Shown: positions 16,739 through 24,912 of the stretch, piece after piece
How positions within the stretch are numbered: the first letter of the stretch is position 1
How the letters are laid out: each line of letters opens with the position of its first letter
Origin: RGIG1681 sp964646345
Lineage (GTDB): Bacteria; Bacillota; Clostridia; Christensenellales; UBA1242
NCBI GenBank assembly: GCA_964646345.1
Contig: CAZYDU010000007.1
Span: 1-47,192 of the forward strand
DNA: 47,192 bases
Reading direction: 5' to 3'
Notes under the pieces: generated by a model
Told to the model about the DNA's origin: nothing
Databases searched by the model: none
What the model saw: the letters and a program-made list of their open reading frames with translations, nothing else
Translations under genes and position numbers: made by a program

Positions 16739-18758
16739 AACAAAAATTGAAGAAGTACGTGAAAATAGAAGGCTAAGAAAAAAACAATTAGCAAAACTAG
16801 AAAAAAACCAAATGGGAATAAATCAAATAATAAAACCATTTGTTTTCTTTATAGTCTCGTTTGCTCTTGAGCTGACAAGTTTCTTGCTTTTCAAATTTAA
16901 AACAACATCTGGTTCGGCACAAATCTTGCCAAAATATATCTTAATTGATATTGCAGTTTGGCTTATTATCAGTGCATTAATTTTATTGCCACACAAAAAT
17001 TGGCTATCAAATTTAATATTTTACGTCGCACTATTTGTTGAAGCTGTAATCTTTTTAGTCAATGTTATTATATATAAAGACTTCGGCTACCTTTTCACTT
17101 TTGATATGGTAAAACTTATTCCGGGAGCAATGGAATCGATGCATTTATCATTCTTAAATTTCAAACTTATCTTATTTTCTATTTTAGGTTTGGTTATATT
17201 TATTTCCACACCACTCATTATTGACAAAATTTTCAAAAAGAAAAAATTTACAATAAAAAACATTAGTAAATCTGTATTTTGTTTATTAATCTTCCTAATC
17301 ATTGCAACTGTTGGTGCTGGCTGTTACACTGCTCAAGTGACACTCATAAAAACATCTGCAACAAACACCGAAATTTCCGATGACAAATATTTATACACTA
17401 ACCAACAAATCTATGACCAGTACTACCAAAAATTTGGTTCTTGCGGTTTTTATATCAAAAACTTAACAAATATATTATTTCCAAACAGCAGTGTTTCAGA
17501 ATCTGAACTTAACGAGATAATTGAGAATTATGACTCTAATTTAGCAACAAGAAGGTCAACACTCAGAGAAGATAATAACTTGATAATTATTATGATGGAG
17601 AGTTTTGAATGGTTCGCCATTGACCCATACAACACCCCTAACCTTTGGGCATTAAAAACTGGAACAGCCAGTGACAATGTAGACGTTCAAGCAACTATAT
17701 TTTCAAACTACAACTCAAACAACAAAACAAATGTAAGTGAAAACCTTTGCATGCTTGGTTACATGCCTAGCGAAAATATTTTTAGCGTAAAATCAGATAA
17801 TGTTTATGCAACAAAATATTCTTTAGCAAATTTATTCAACGCACAAGGATACACAACATCATTCTTCCACAACTGGAACATTAATTTCTATAATAGAAAA
17901 AAAACCAATACAAATATTGGATTTAAAAACATCTATTCTCTTGAAGATTTCCAAAGTGACACAAAGAGCACAAAGTTCAATTACTATAATTTAGAAGCAG
18001 ACTTTATTGACCAGTTCATGGAGAAACTCGCACCAACCACTGGCGAGAAATTCATGTCTTTCTACACAACCGTATCTTCACATGGAACTTACGATGTCAT
18101 TAATCCACGATTTGAGAGTTATTACTCAACTTATGACAATAACTTAGAAAAGTTTAAAACTTGGTTTGCTAGCAACGGTTACCACTATCCAGAAACCGAA
18201 GATATGCAAGCAGTGCTAAGAGAATACAAATCAGCAACTATGGACACCGATGTAATGGTTGGTAAAATTTTCAAACACCTAAAGGATAACAATTTGCTAG
18301 ACACAACAACCGTTGTTTTATATGCAGACCATAATGCATATTATCAAGATTTAACAAACGAAGTTAAATCAACCGATAAATCAGATTATTCATCACAAAC
18401 TTCATACACAGTTCCACTTATGATTTACTCAAAAACCGTTCCAGCTTCAACTATTGATTCTTACTGTTCTCCATACGACCTTTACCCAACAATAAGTGGG
18501 CTATTCGGTTTGCAATATAATCTTTACAATGCACAAGGTAAAGACATGTTCTCGCCAACCGAAATATCTCAAACTGTTTATATGTCACACCTAACAGGTT
18601 TTTATAGTAGTAAATGTTACTCAAAAAATATGATGTACATTCAAAAATATGACGGAGCAACTGACACCGATGTTCAAAACTTTAAAGACAATGTCTGCAA
18701 AGTGTTAGAAAAACAACGCATTTTAAACATCGTTTACAGGTCAAACAAAACGTATTAA
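16728..18758 (+). CDS. LTA synthase-like sulfatase-fold polyglycerolphosphate transferase
   Basis: 676 residues. A basic N-terminus precedes five membrane helices (about 32-55, 68-88, 94-116, 142-166, 183-203), followed by an extracellular alkaline-phosphatase/sulfatase-fold domain. Catalytic and metal residues of the LtaS family can be placed: Glu291 in MMESF, the Thr334 nucleophile in NNKTNVSE, His452 in SSHGTYD, and Asp534-His535 in YADHNAYY. It would transfer glycerol-phosphate from phosphatidylglycerol outside the membrane, releasing diacylglycerol for the kinase encoded just upstream (11-base overlap). Length is close to LtaS (about 650). Another polymer or a phosphoethanolamine-type transfer cannot be excluded. 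No terminator hairpin follows; repeats do. Confidence 0.9.
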   Translation: MENKTKIEEVRENRRLRKKQLAKLEKNQMGINQIIKPFVFFIVSFALELTSFLLFKFKTTSGSAQILPKYILIDIAVWLIISALILLPHKNWLSNLIFYVALFVEAVIFLVNVIIYKDFGYLFTFDMVKLIPGAMESMHLSFLNFKLILFSILGLVIFISTPLIIDKIFKKKKFTIKNISKSVFCLLIFLIIATVGAGCYTAQVTLIKTSATNTEISDDKYLYTNQQIYDQYYQKFGSCGFYIKNLTNILFPNSSVSESELNEIIENYDSNLATRRSTLREDNNLIIIMMESFEWFAIDPYNTPNLWALKTGTASDNVDVQATIFSNYNSNNKTNVSENLCMLGYMPSENIFSVKSDNVYATKYSLANLFNAQGYTTSFFHNWNINFYNRKKTNTNIGFKNIYSLEDFQSDTKSTKFNYYNLEADFIDQFMEKLAPTTGEKFMSFYTTVSSHGTYDVINPRFESYYSTYDNNLEKFKTWFASNGYHYPETEDMQAVLREYKSATMDTDVMVGKIFKHLKDNNLLDTTTVVLYADHNAYYQDLTNEVKSTDKSDYSSQTSYTVPLMIYSKTVPASTIDSYCSPYDLYPTISGLFGLQYNLYNAQGKDMFSPTEISQTVYMSHLTGFYSSKCYSKNMMYIQKYDGATDTDVQNFKDNVCKVLEKQRILNIVYRSNKTY

Positions 18759-18790
18759 TATAACACTCTCGTTACTTTATTTTTCTCCCA

Positions 18791-18832
18791 GTGTCATTTC
18801 GACTGTAGCAATAGCGGAACGAAGAAATCCCA
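18791..18832 (+). repeat. Interspersed palindromic repeat unit, copy 1
   Basis: Begins TGTCATTTCGACTGTAGC and ends GAAGAAATCCCA. It is nearly identical to copy 3 (18954-18996), with a handful of substitutions. The unit type, opening with TGTCATTTCGA and closing with GAGAAATCCC, is a short non-coding element. Confidence 0.8.
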
Positions 18833-18846
18833 TTGTTTTCTTCCTT

Positions 18847-18943
18847 TGTCATTTCGAGCGAAGTGAAACAAAGTCGAGAAATCCCCCTGCACAGAAAGCG
18901 GAAGCATTTTCAAAGAGATCTCTCCACTGCGGTCGAGATGACA
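18847..18943. repeat. MITE-like inverted-repeat element, copy 2
   Basis: A unit of about 97 bases with imperfect terminal inverted repeats: TGTCATTTCGAGCG at the left and CGGTCGAGATGACA at the right. It carries GAGAAATCCCC and its inverted counterpart GAGATCTCTCC inside. No coding capacity. Confidence 0.8.
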
Positions 18944-18953
18944 AAGTGGTGTG

Positions 18954-18996
18954 TGTCATTTCGACTGTAGCGATAGCGGAACGGAGAAATTCCCCA
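18954..18996 (+). repeat. Interspersed palindromic repeat unit, copy 3
   Basis: TGTCATTTCGACTGTAGC to GGAGAAATTCCCC, a direct repeat of copy 1 about 163 bases away. The three copies fill the gap between the LTA-synthase gene and the small gene at 19037. Confidence 0.8.
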
Positions 18997-19036
18997 ACCC
19001 TACAAGAATGTAAACAAACATAAAAAGGACAAAATT

Positions 19037-19378
19037 ATGGCAATATACTACATTGGCAATAGCCAAAGAGAAATCGAAAACATCAAAATTTTTGCTGGTA
19101 GCGAAACCATTTATGGCATGAATGAAAACGAAAATTACGCAATGTTTTCACTAATGGACCAAGACAAAAACAAAGAACTTACCGACAAACAAAAAATGGA
19201 AGCCTTGGAAGACTTAAGATTCGGCATGGAAAAGTTTTTACTTTTCGATAATGACGCAACATTTGTTTTTAGCGATAAAGACTTAATGGAAAGAGTAATG
19301 AAAATTAACTCTACAGAACTAAAAGTCACTAAGGAAAAAATTAAGCTTGTCGAAAACTTAGAAGAATTTAATAAATAA
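19037..19378 (+). CDS. Unknown 113-residue protein
   Basis: 113 residues, charged, with no signal peptide or membrane segment. It opens with a short hydrophobic beta-like stretch (AIYYIGNS), followed by acidic and Lys-rich segments (DKNKELTDKQKMEALEDL), and looks like a small soluble alpha/beta protein. AAAGGA lies 8-9 bases before ATG, and a strong terminator follows the stop, so it is a genuine single-gene unit. I recognise no family. It is bracketed by copies of the GTCATTTCGA repeat. Confidence 0.75.
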   Translation: MAIYYIGNSQREIENIKIFAGSETIYGMNENENYAMFSLMDQDKNKELTDKQKMEALEDLRFGMEKFLLFDNDATFVFSDKDLMERVMKINSTELKVTKEKIKLVENLEEFNK

Positions 19379-19396
19379 AAAACAAAATCTAACAAC

Positions 19397-19426
19397 AAAA
19401 AAAGCACTCAACAAGAGTGCTTTTTG
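19397..19426 (+). terminator. Terminator after the 113-aa gene
   Basis: Perfect stem AAAAAGCACTC/GAGTGCTTTTT (19399-19409 with 19415-19425), loop AACAA. Confidence 0.85.
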
Positions 19427-19438
19427 TTTGTTATTTCG

Positions 19439-19480
19439 TGTCATTTCGAGCGGAACGAAACGTAAGCCCGAGAAATCCCA
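19439..19480 (+). repeat. Interspersed palindromic repeat unit, copy 4
   Basis: TGTCATTTCGAGCGGAACG to GAGAAATCCCA, the same family as the copies at 18791-18996, lying between two terminators. Confidence 0.75.
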
Positions 19481-19516
19481 CTGCACTATCCGCATGTGTC
19501 AATATAACCCCACAAA

Positions 19517-19541
19517 AAAACAAGGGTTGCCCCTTGTTTTT
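19517..19541 (-). terminator. Terminator of the CofE-like/Nfn/ABC operon
   Basis: Perfect 10-bp stem (19517-19526 with 19531-19540), loop TTGC; on the minus strand it is followed by a T-run of seven. Confidence 0.88.
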
Positions 19542-19555
19542 CGTTTATCTTTATA

Positions 19556-22500
19556 CTATCTATTATTAATAGCATCGATTGGTTTCTTTTTCGAAATTTT
19601 GCTTGTTGGGAGCAAACTTGCAAGAATTGCAGAGCCACAGCTAACAGCCAAAATCAAAATGATTTGACGGATACCAACATTCAAGAGCGAAATTGAATAG
19701 CCAATTGAGTTGATGATTGCACTATTGATAATCTTGCAACCTGCGATAGTTGCGATTGCGGCAAGTGTAAAGTTTATAACAGCAATAATCATACTTTCGT
19801 TTAGGAAAATTCCAAATACATCACTACCCCTAGCACCGAGAGCTCTAAGCACACCAATTTCACGTTTTTTGTAGTTAATTGATGTTGAGATAAAGTTCAT
19901 TAGCATGAGTGCCGCAAAAACTGCAAAAGCAACCGCAATCCAAACGAAAATGCCAGCAGCCATAGAAATGATTTCTTCGAGCATATCAAGCATACTTGTT
20001 GTGTCGTTTTGAATTGTGAATTTAACATTATCAGAATTGTAAAGTTCGCAAGTTTTAACAAGAGCTTCATCGGTTGAAGTGTCTTTAAGTGAAGTCATCA
20101 TACAAGAATATGAACCATAATAACCATGCAGTGTTTTCGTATTTTCAACTGAAACACAAACAGGGTTATAAATATTAAAATCATCCCTATTATACATAAA
20201 ATCAGTTAAAGCAATACAATCTAATTCTTTAATTAATTTTGATGATGAATCGCTTGGATAGTTATCATAAATAAAGTACTTTAAATTGCCTTGTTTTCCA
20301 CTCTTAACAGCATCGTCAAAGCTGTCATAGACACTACTCATTGACAAAATAGCTTGATTATTTGCAAGGTCTTTAAGGCGTGAACCATTCACAACTTCTT
20401 CACTTAACAAATTAACATCGCTAAAGAATTGGAAATGTTCTAACAAAAAGATTTCTTCGGTATAACCAGTTTTTACTTCAAAGCCACAACTTGCTGTTAA
20501 CCAAGTACTAACTTCTCCATGATTGCTTGGCATAGTTGAAGTATCAAAACCTAATTCAGCAAATACTTGTTCTCTTGTAAGTATTTCACCACTTTCTCCG
20601 CCATTATTATATTGAATTTTTTGTTTCTTGGTTACTTGACTAGAATAAATATTTTCATATTTATATTCTTTGGTGTATAAATAACTATCAATGACTGCAA
20701 TATTTTTAGAAGAATTATAGTAAAAATTATGATAAGAGTCTGTTGCATATTTCTCACATTCTAAAATATACATACGTGACAAATTAAGAATGTTATTTTT
20801 TGAAATAGAATTTGAACTATATTCTGGACTTTCAGATGTTTTACTATATAAATAATCGCCACTTGAACTTGATTTTAATTCTTCAAATTTATTTTCACTA
20901 ACATAACCAAATGAAACAGGGCTATATTTTAAAATATTATCAAGATTCTTCTGATTTTTAAGTGCATCTTCTGTCATTTTTTCATATTTTTCAAATCTTG
21001 TGCCATCATCAATAATACCAACAACTGTATATTCACTATTGCTAACTCTTATTCTTTTACCAATAAGATCATTTGCTCCATTGATTTTATTTGATTTTTC
21101 AGCTGTTAAACTAATTAAGTTGTTAAGCATGAATTTAGAAATAGCAATTTCATCATCGTTGTTTGGAAGGTTTCCGTCAAGAGTAAATCCAAGACCTGTA
21201 AGGTCTTCTTGTTTTACGGTAACATAGCCACCAATAGCAAACTTTTTGTAGTCATTATTTGTGTTAAATGAATCGTAACCGTAGCCTATTCCAGTAAGCT
21301 GGATGCTAACCTCATTTCTACCCCAAGAATTACCAACAACTGGAACGAATGTATAATCTTTATACTCTTTTTGAAAGTTTTCAACATCGGTTTCTGAAAT
21401 ATACTTTGAATCTGCATAACTCATTCCACCACTTGAAACTTTCTTTTGCTTAGCCATTACAATAGTTTTAACATTATTAATTTTCATTGCATCGTAAACT
21501 GAGCTAGCTCTATTCCATTGCGACAAAGCATCAATAATACCAAAGCAAGTGAATGCAAAGAACGAAAGAAGAATTGTGAATACAAGTTTGCCGACTTTGT
21601 TTTTAAGCGAGCTTGCACCCATCTTAAATGAGTCTTTGAAACCAAGATGTGATTTGATAAGTTTCAAACTATTTGGATTATATTGTTTTGTTTTCACATC
21701 TTCTGGCTCAGTTTTAAGGAATTTTTCCTTGTTTCCGTCATCATTGATTTTCGCACCTTCTTTAACCTTTGCGTTAGCTTCTTTGTTAAACGAAATGAAT
21801 GCGTCATTCTCTTTTGCTTTATTAACAATAATTTCGCCAATGGCCTTGAGCTCTGAAGGAGAAATCTCTTGACCTTTTTTGATGTAAACAATGTCGTCAT
21901 CAATAATTTTGATACCAGATTTTGTTTCTTCAGCAACAACTTCTTTTCTTGTTGTATCACTCAAAATCTTTCCGTCTTTAAGCTCAATAATTCTATCGCC
22001 ATAGTACTCGGCAAATTCTCTATCGTGCGATACAACAATGATAAGCTTGGTTTTTGAAAGTTCTTTCAAGGTGTCCATAACTTGCTTTCCGGTGTTTGAG
22101 TCAAGTGCACCAGTAGGTTCGTCCGCCATGATAATTTCAGGGTTTTTGATTAAAGCTCTTGCGATGGCAACCCTTTGTTTTTGACCACCTGAAAGTTCGT
22201 TTGGCTTACGATTTGCATAACCTTGCATTTCAACTTGGTTTAGAAGTCTCATAACTTCTGCTTTGTCGGCCTTTTTGCCTTGAAGTTCCAACGCAAGCGC
22301 CAAGTTTTTAGCAACGGTAAAGTTTTCTAAGATGTTATATTCTTGGAAAATGAAACCAATGAATGTGTTCCTGTAACTATCAAAATCTGATTGAGTGAAA
22401 TCTTTTGATGATTTGCCTTTAATGATGATTTCACCATCGTCGAACTTATCAAGTCCACCAATAGCATTCAAAAGTGTAGATTTACCACTACCAGATTTAC

Positions 22501-22615
22501 CGAGCAAGAATACAAAACCTGTTTCTGGGAATTCGATTGACACGTTATCGAGTGCAACGACTTCTTCTGCTTTCTTGCTAGTGTAAACTTTTCTTAAGTT
22601 TCTAACACTTAACAT
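19556..22615 (-). CDS. MacB-like ABC transporter, fused ATPase and FtsX-type permease
   Basis: 1019 residues. Residues 1-230 are a LolD/MacB-type ATPase: Walker A GKSGSGKST, signature LSGGQKQRV, Walker B IIMADEPTGALD and a VVSHD H-loop. A charged linker leads to one membrane helix near 345-365, a large extracytoplasmic region of about 490 residues, and three C-terminal helices of an FtsX permease with the usual REIGVLRALGA motif. Such proteins export or extract substrates mechanically at the envelope. Its ATG overlaps the nfnB stop (TAATG, 22613-22617), with AAGGAG inside nfnB, so translation is coupled to a redox enzyme; the biological link is unclear. Substrate unknown. Confidence 0.92.
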   Translation of the reverse strand: MLSVRNLRKVYTSKKAEEVVALDNVSIEFPETGFVFLLGKSGSGKSTLLNAIGGLDKFDDGEIIIKGKSSKDFTQSDFDSYRNTFIGFIFQEYNILENFTVAKNLALALELQGKKADKAEVMRLLNQVEMQGYANRKPNELSGGQKQRVAIARALIKNPEIIMADEPTGALDSNTGKQVMDTLKELSKTKLIIVVSHDREFAEYYGDRIIELKDGKILSDTTRKEVVAEETKSGIKIIDDDIVYIKKGQEISPSELKAIGEIIVNKAKENDAFISFNKEANAKVKEGAKINDDGNKEKFLKTEPEDVKTKQYNPNSLKLIKSHLGFKDSFKMGASSLKNKVGKLVFTILLSFFAFTCFGIIDALSQWNRASSVYDAMKINNVKTIVMAKQKKVSSGGMSYADSKYISETDVENFQKEYKDYTFVPVVGNSWGRNEVSIQLTGIGYGYDSFNTNNDYKKFAIGGYVTVKQEDLTGLGFTLDGNLPNNDDEIAISKFMLNNLISLTAEKSNKINGANDLIGKRIRVSNSEYTVVGIIDDGTRFEKYEKMTEDALKNQKNLDNILKYSPVSFGYVSENKFEELKSSSSGDYLYSKTSESPEYSSNSISKNNILNLSRMYILECEKYATDSYHNFYYNSSKNIAVIDSYLYTKEYKYENIYSSQVTKKQKIQYNNGGESGEILTREQVFAELGFDTSTMPSNHGEVSTWLTASCGFEVKTGYTEEIFLLEHFQFFSDVNLLSEEVVNGSRLKDLANNQAILSMSSVYDSFDDAVKSGKQGNLKYFIYDNYPSDSSSKLIKELDCIALTDFMYNRDDFNIYNPVCVSVENTKTLHGYYGSYSCMMTSLKDTSTDEALVKTCELYNSDNVKFTIQNDTTSMLDMLEEIISMAAGIFVWIAVAFAVFAALMLMNFISTSINYKKREIGVLRALGARGSDVFGIFLNESMIIAVINFTLAAIATIAGCKIINSAIINSIGYSISLLNVGIRQIILILAVSCGSAILASLLPTSKISKKKPIDAINNR

Positions 22616-24042
22616 TATTTGTCTCCTTTTATGGATTTATCTATTGACTCTGCCCCAAGTTTACCTGCACCCATTGCCGAGATAACAGTTGCAGCACCCG
22701 TAACAGCATCGCCCCCTGCATAAACACCGTTTTTCGATGTTTTTCCTGTTGTTTCTTCTACTATGATACCACCACGACCATTGGTATCCAAACCCTTAGT
22801 TGTTGTCTTTATGAGTGGGTTTGGAGATGTACCAATACTCATAATAACTTCATCAACTTCAATTTCGTATTCGCTACCTTTGATTTCAACAGGTCTGCGT
22901 CTGCCCCTTTCATCAGGCTCGCCTAGTTCCATTTTTATGCATCTAATTGCTCGAACAGAACCATTTTTAGGGTCACGTTTGTCATCTGGATTATTGTAAC
23001 CCAAGATTTCAACTGGGTTTGTGAGTAATCTAAACTCTATGCCTTCTTCTTTTGCGTGCTCAACTTCTTCTTTTCTTGCTGGAAGTTCTTCTTCGCTTCT
23101 GCGATAAACAATGTAAACCTTTTTTGCTCCAAGTCTTAAAGCCGTTCTTGCAGCGTCCATGGCTACATTTCCACCGCCAACAACTGCTACCGTTCCGTTT
23201 GAGTGGATTGGTGTTGTTGCGTCCGATTTGTATGCTTCCATAAGGTTGCTTCTGGTCAAGAACTCGTTTGCAGAATAAACACCTTTAAGTGCTTCGCCCG
23301 GAATGCCCATAAAATTAGGCAGACCCGCACCTGAACCAATAAACACAGCTTCATAACCGTCATTTAAAAGTTCGTCAACGGTAATTGTCTTTCCAATAAC
23401 AACGTTAGTTTGAATATCCACGCCCATCGAAGCAAGTTTATCAATTTCTTTTTGTACGATTTTCTTTGGAAGACGAAACTCTGGTATACCATAAACCAAA
23501 ACACCGCCAGCTTTATGGAGTGCTTCAAAAATTGTAACTTTATAGCCTTTCTTAGCTAAGTCTCCTGCACAAGTCAAACCCGAAGGCCCAGAACCGATAA
23601 CGGCAACCTTATGTCCGTTTGGTTTTTCAGCTTTTTCTTTTACGTCAGAGTGTGCGTTGTGCCAATCCGCAACAAATCTCTCAAGTCTGCCGATACCAAC
23701 TGGCTCGCCGTTTTTGCCACGTACACATTCATGCTCACATTGAGTTTCTTGTGGGCAAACCCTTCCGCAAACTGCTGGAAGATTTGAAGACTGAGCAATA
23801 ATTTGGTAAGCACCTTCAAAGTCGCCAACCTTGATTTTTGCGATAAATTCTGGAATATGGATTTTAACTGGACAACCCGCAACGCATGGGAAGTTTACGC
23901 AATGTAAACATCTTTTTGCTTCGTCAATCGCCATCGCTTCATCATACCCAAGAGCAACTTCTTCAAAGTTCTTAGCTCTTTTTTTAGCGTCTTGCATTGG
24001 CATTGGATTTTTGTCTTTTCTTAAATTTGGAAGTTCTGCCAT
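22615..24042 (-). CDS. nfnB: NfnB / GltA-like FAD and NADP-binding subunit of bifurcating transhydrogenase
   Basis: 475 residues. The N-terminal domain has two Cys clusters for [4Fe-4S] centres (RCLHCVNFPCVAGCP near 44-58 and AVCGRVCPQETQCEHEC near 90-106). Then come a FAD fold (VIGSGPSGLTCAG), a conserved GGVLVYGIPEFRLP segment and an NADP-binding fold (VVGGGNVAMDAARTALRLG). Alone this matches the glutamate synthase small-chain family; beside NfnA it is best read as the large subunit of NADH-dependent ferredoxin:NADP+ oxidoreductase. That enzyme couples reduced ferredoxin and NADH to NADPH formation by electron bifurcation. One base separates it from nfnA. The sulfide dehydrogenase SudA name is an alternative. 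Confidence 0.93.
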   Translation of the reverse strand: MAELPNLRKDKNPMPMQDAKKRAKNFEEVALGYDEAMAIDEAKRCLHCVNFPCVAGCPVKIHIPEFIAKIKVGDFEGAYQIIAQSSNLPAVCGRVCPQETQCEHECVRGKNGEPVGIGRLERFVADWHNAHSDVKEKAEKPNGHKVAVIGSGPSGLTCAGDLAKKGYKVTIFEALHKAGGVLVYGIPEFRLPKKIVQKEIDKLASMGVDIQTNVVIGKTITVDELLNDGYEAVFIGSGAGLPNFMGIPGEALKGVYSANEFLTRSNLMEAYKSDATTPIHSNGTVAVVGGGNVAMDAARTALRLGAKKVYIVYRRSEEELPARKEEVEHAKEEGIEFRLLTNPVEILGYNNPDDKRDPKNGSVRAIRCIKMELGEPDERGRRRPVEIKGSEYEIEVDEVIMSIGTSPNPLIKTTTKGLDTNGRGGIIVEETTGKTSKNGVYAGGDAVTGAATVISAMGAGKLGAESIDKSIKGDK

Positions 24043-24043
24043 T

Positions 24044-24883
24044 TTACTTTACCCCCTTAAAAAGATTGCAAGTTTCTTCATATTTGTGTTTTTCGAAATC
24101 TGCATACATTCCGTTTCTAAGCTGGAGCTCATCAAAATTAACTTTATAGCCGTCAAACTCAGGGCCGTCAATGCAAGCAAACTTAACTTCGCCATCAACG
24201 GTAAGTCTGCAACCACCGCACATGCCAGTTCCGTCAATCATGATTGGGTTCATTGAAACCGTGCAAGGAATGCCAAATTTTTTGGCACTTTCAGTTACGA
24301 ATTTCATCATTACGATTGGTCCAATAGCAAAAATTCTGTCAAATTTTTCTCCGCTAGATAAAAGTCTTTCAAGTGGCATGCAAACATTGCCTTGTTCGCC
24401 AAATGTTCCGTCATCTGTAACGCAAATATGATTTGTCGAGTTATTTTTAAACTCGTCTTCCAATATAACTAGGTCTTTGCTTCTAAAGCCAGTAATTGTT
24501 GTTGTGTTTACGCCAAGTTTAAAGAGTTTTTCAGCGAGCGGATAAGCTATTGCACAACCAACACCGCCACCAACAACGATAACCTTTTTAAGTCCTTCTG
24601 TTTCACTTTCCCTTCCAAGTGGTCCAACAAAGTCTTGAATGAACTCTCCTTGTTTTTTCATTTCAAGCTCTTTTGTTGATGCTCCAACAATTTGGAAAAT
24701 GATTTTTACAGTTCCTTTTTTTCTGTCAAAGCCCGCAACAGTAAGTGGAATACGTTCGCCTTTTTCATCTACTCTCAAAATTATAAATTGACCAGCTTCG
24801 GCTTTACGTGCGATAAGTGGAGCTTCAATATCCATTTCGCAAACTGTTGGGTTTAACATTTTTTTACTAACAATTTTATACAT
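24044..24883 (-). CDS. nfnA: NfnA / ferredoxin-NADP reductase-type subunit of bifurcating transhydrogenase
   Basis: 279 residues of the dihydroorotate dehydrogenase electron-transfer (PyrK/SudB) family. An N-terminal FAD-binding barrel is followed by a nucleotide-binding domain (VVGGGVGCAIAYPLAEKL) and, near residue 220-240, the [2Fe-2S] motif GTGMCGGCR...FACIDGPEFD. It binds NAD(H) and passes electrons to the flavins and clusters of NfnB, encoded one base downstream. AGGGGG lies upstream of the ATG. The complex would act in the cytoplasm of an anaerobe balancing NADH, NADPH and ferredoxin pools. Confidence 0.93.
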   Translation of the reverse strand: MYKIVSKKMLNPTVCEMDIEAPLIARKAEAGQFIILRVDEKGERIPLTVAGFDRKKGTVKIIFQIVGASTKELEMKKQGEFIQDFVGPLGRESETEGLKKVIVVGGGVGCAIAYPLAEKLFKLGVNTTTITGFRSKDLVILEDEFKNNSTNHICVTDDGTFGEQGNVCMPLERLLSSGEKFDRIFAIGPIVMMKFVTESAKKFGIPCTVSMNPIMIDGTGMCGGCRLTVDGEVKFACIDGPEFDGYKVNFDELQLRNGMYADFEKHKYEETCNLFKGVK

Positions 24884-24912
24884 ATATCCCCCTTTTTATT
24901 TTTGATTATTTA

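Noticed and set aside
18791..18996. Possible CRISPR array
   Set aside because: Spacing and orientation are irregular, the units differ from each other, and no cas genes are near; they are palindromic interspersed repeats.
21694..21960. 88-residue Lys-rich ORF inside the MacB-like gene
   Set aside because: It is an alternate-frame shadow of the linker region of the transporter, which has clear domain evidence in the other frame.
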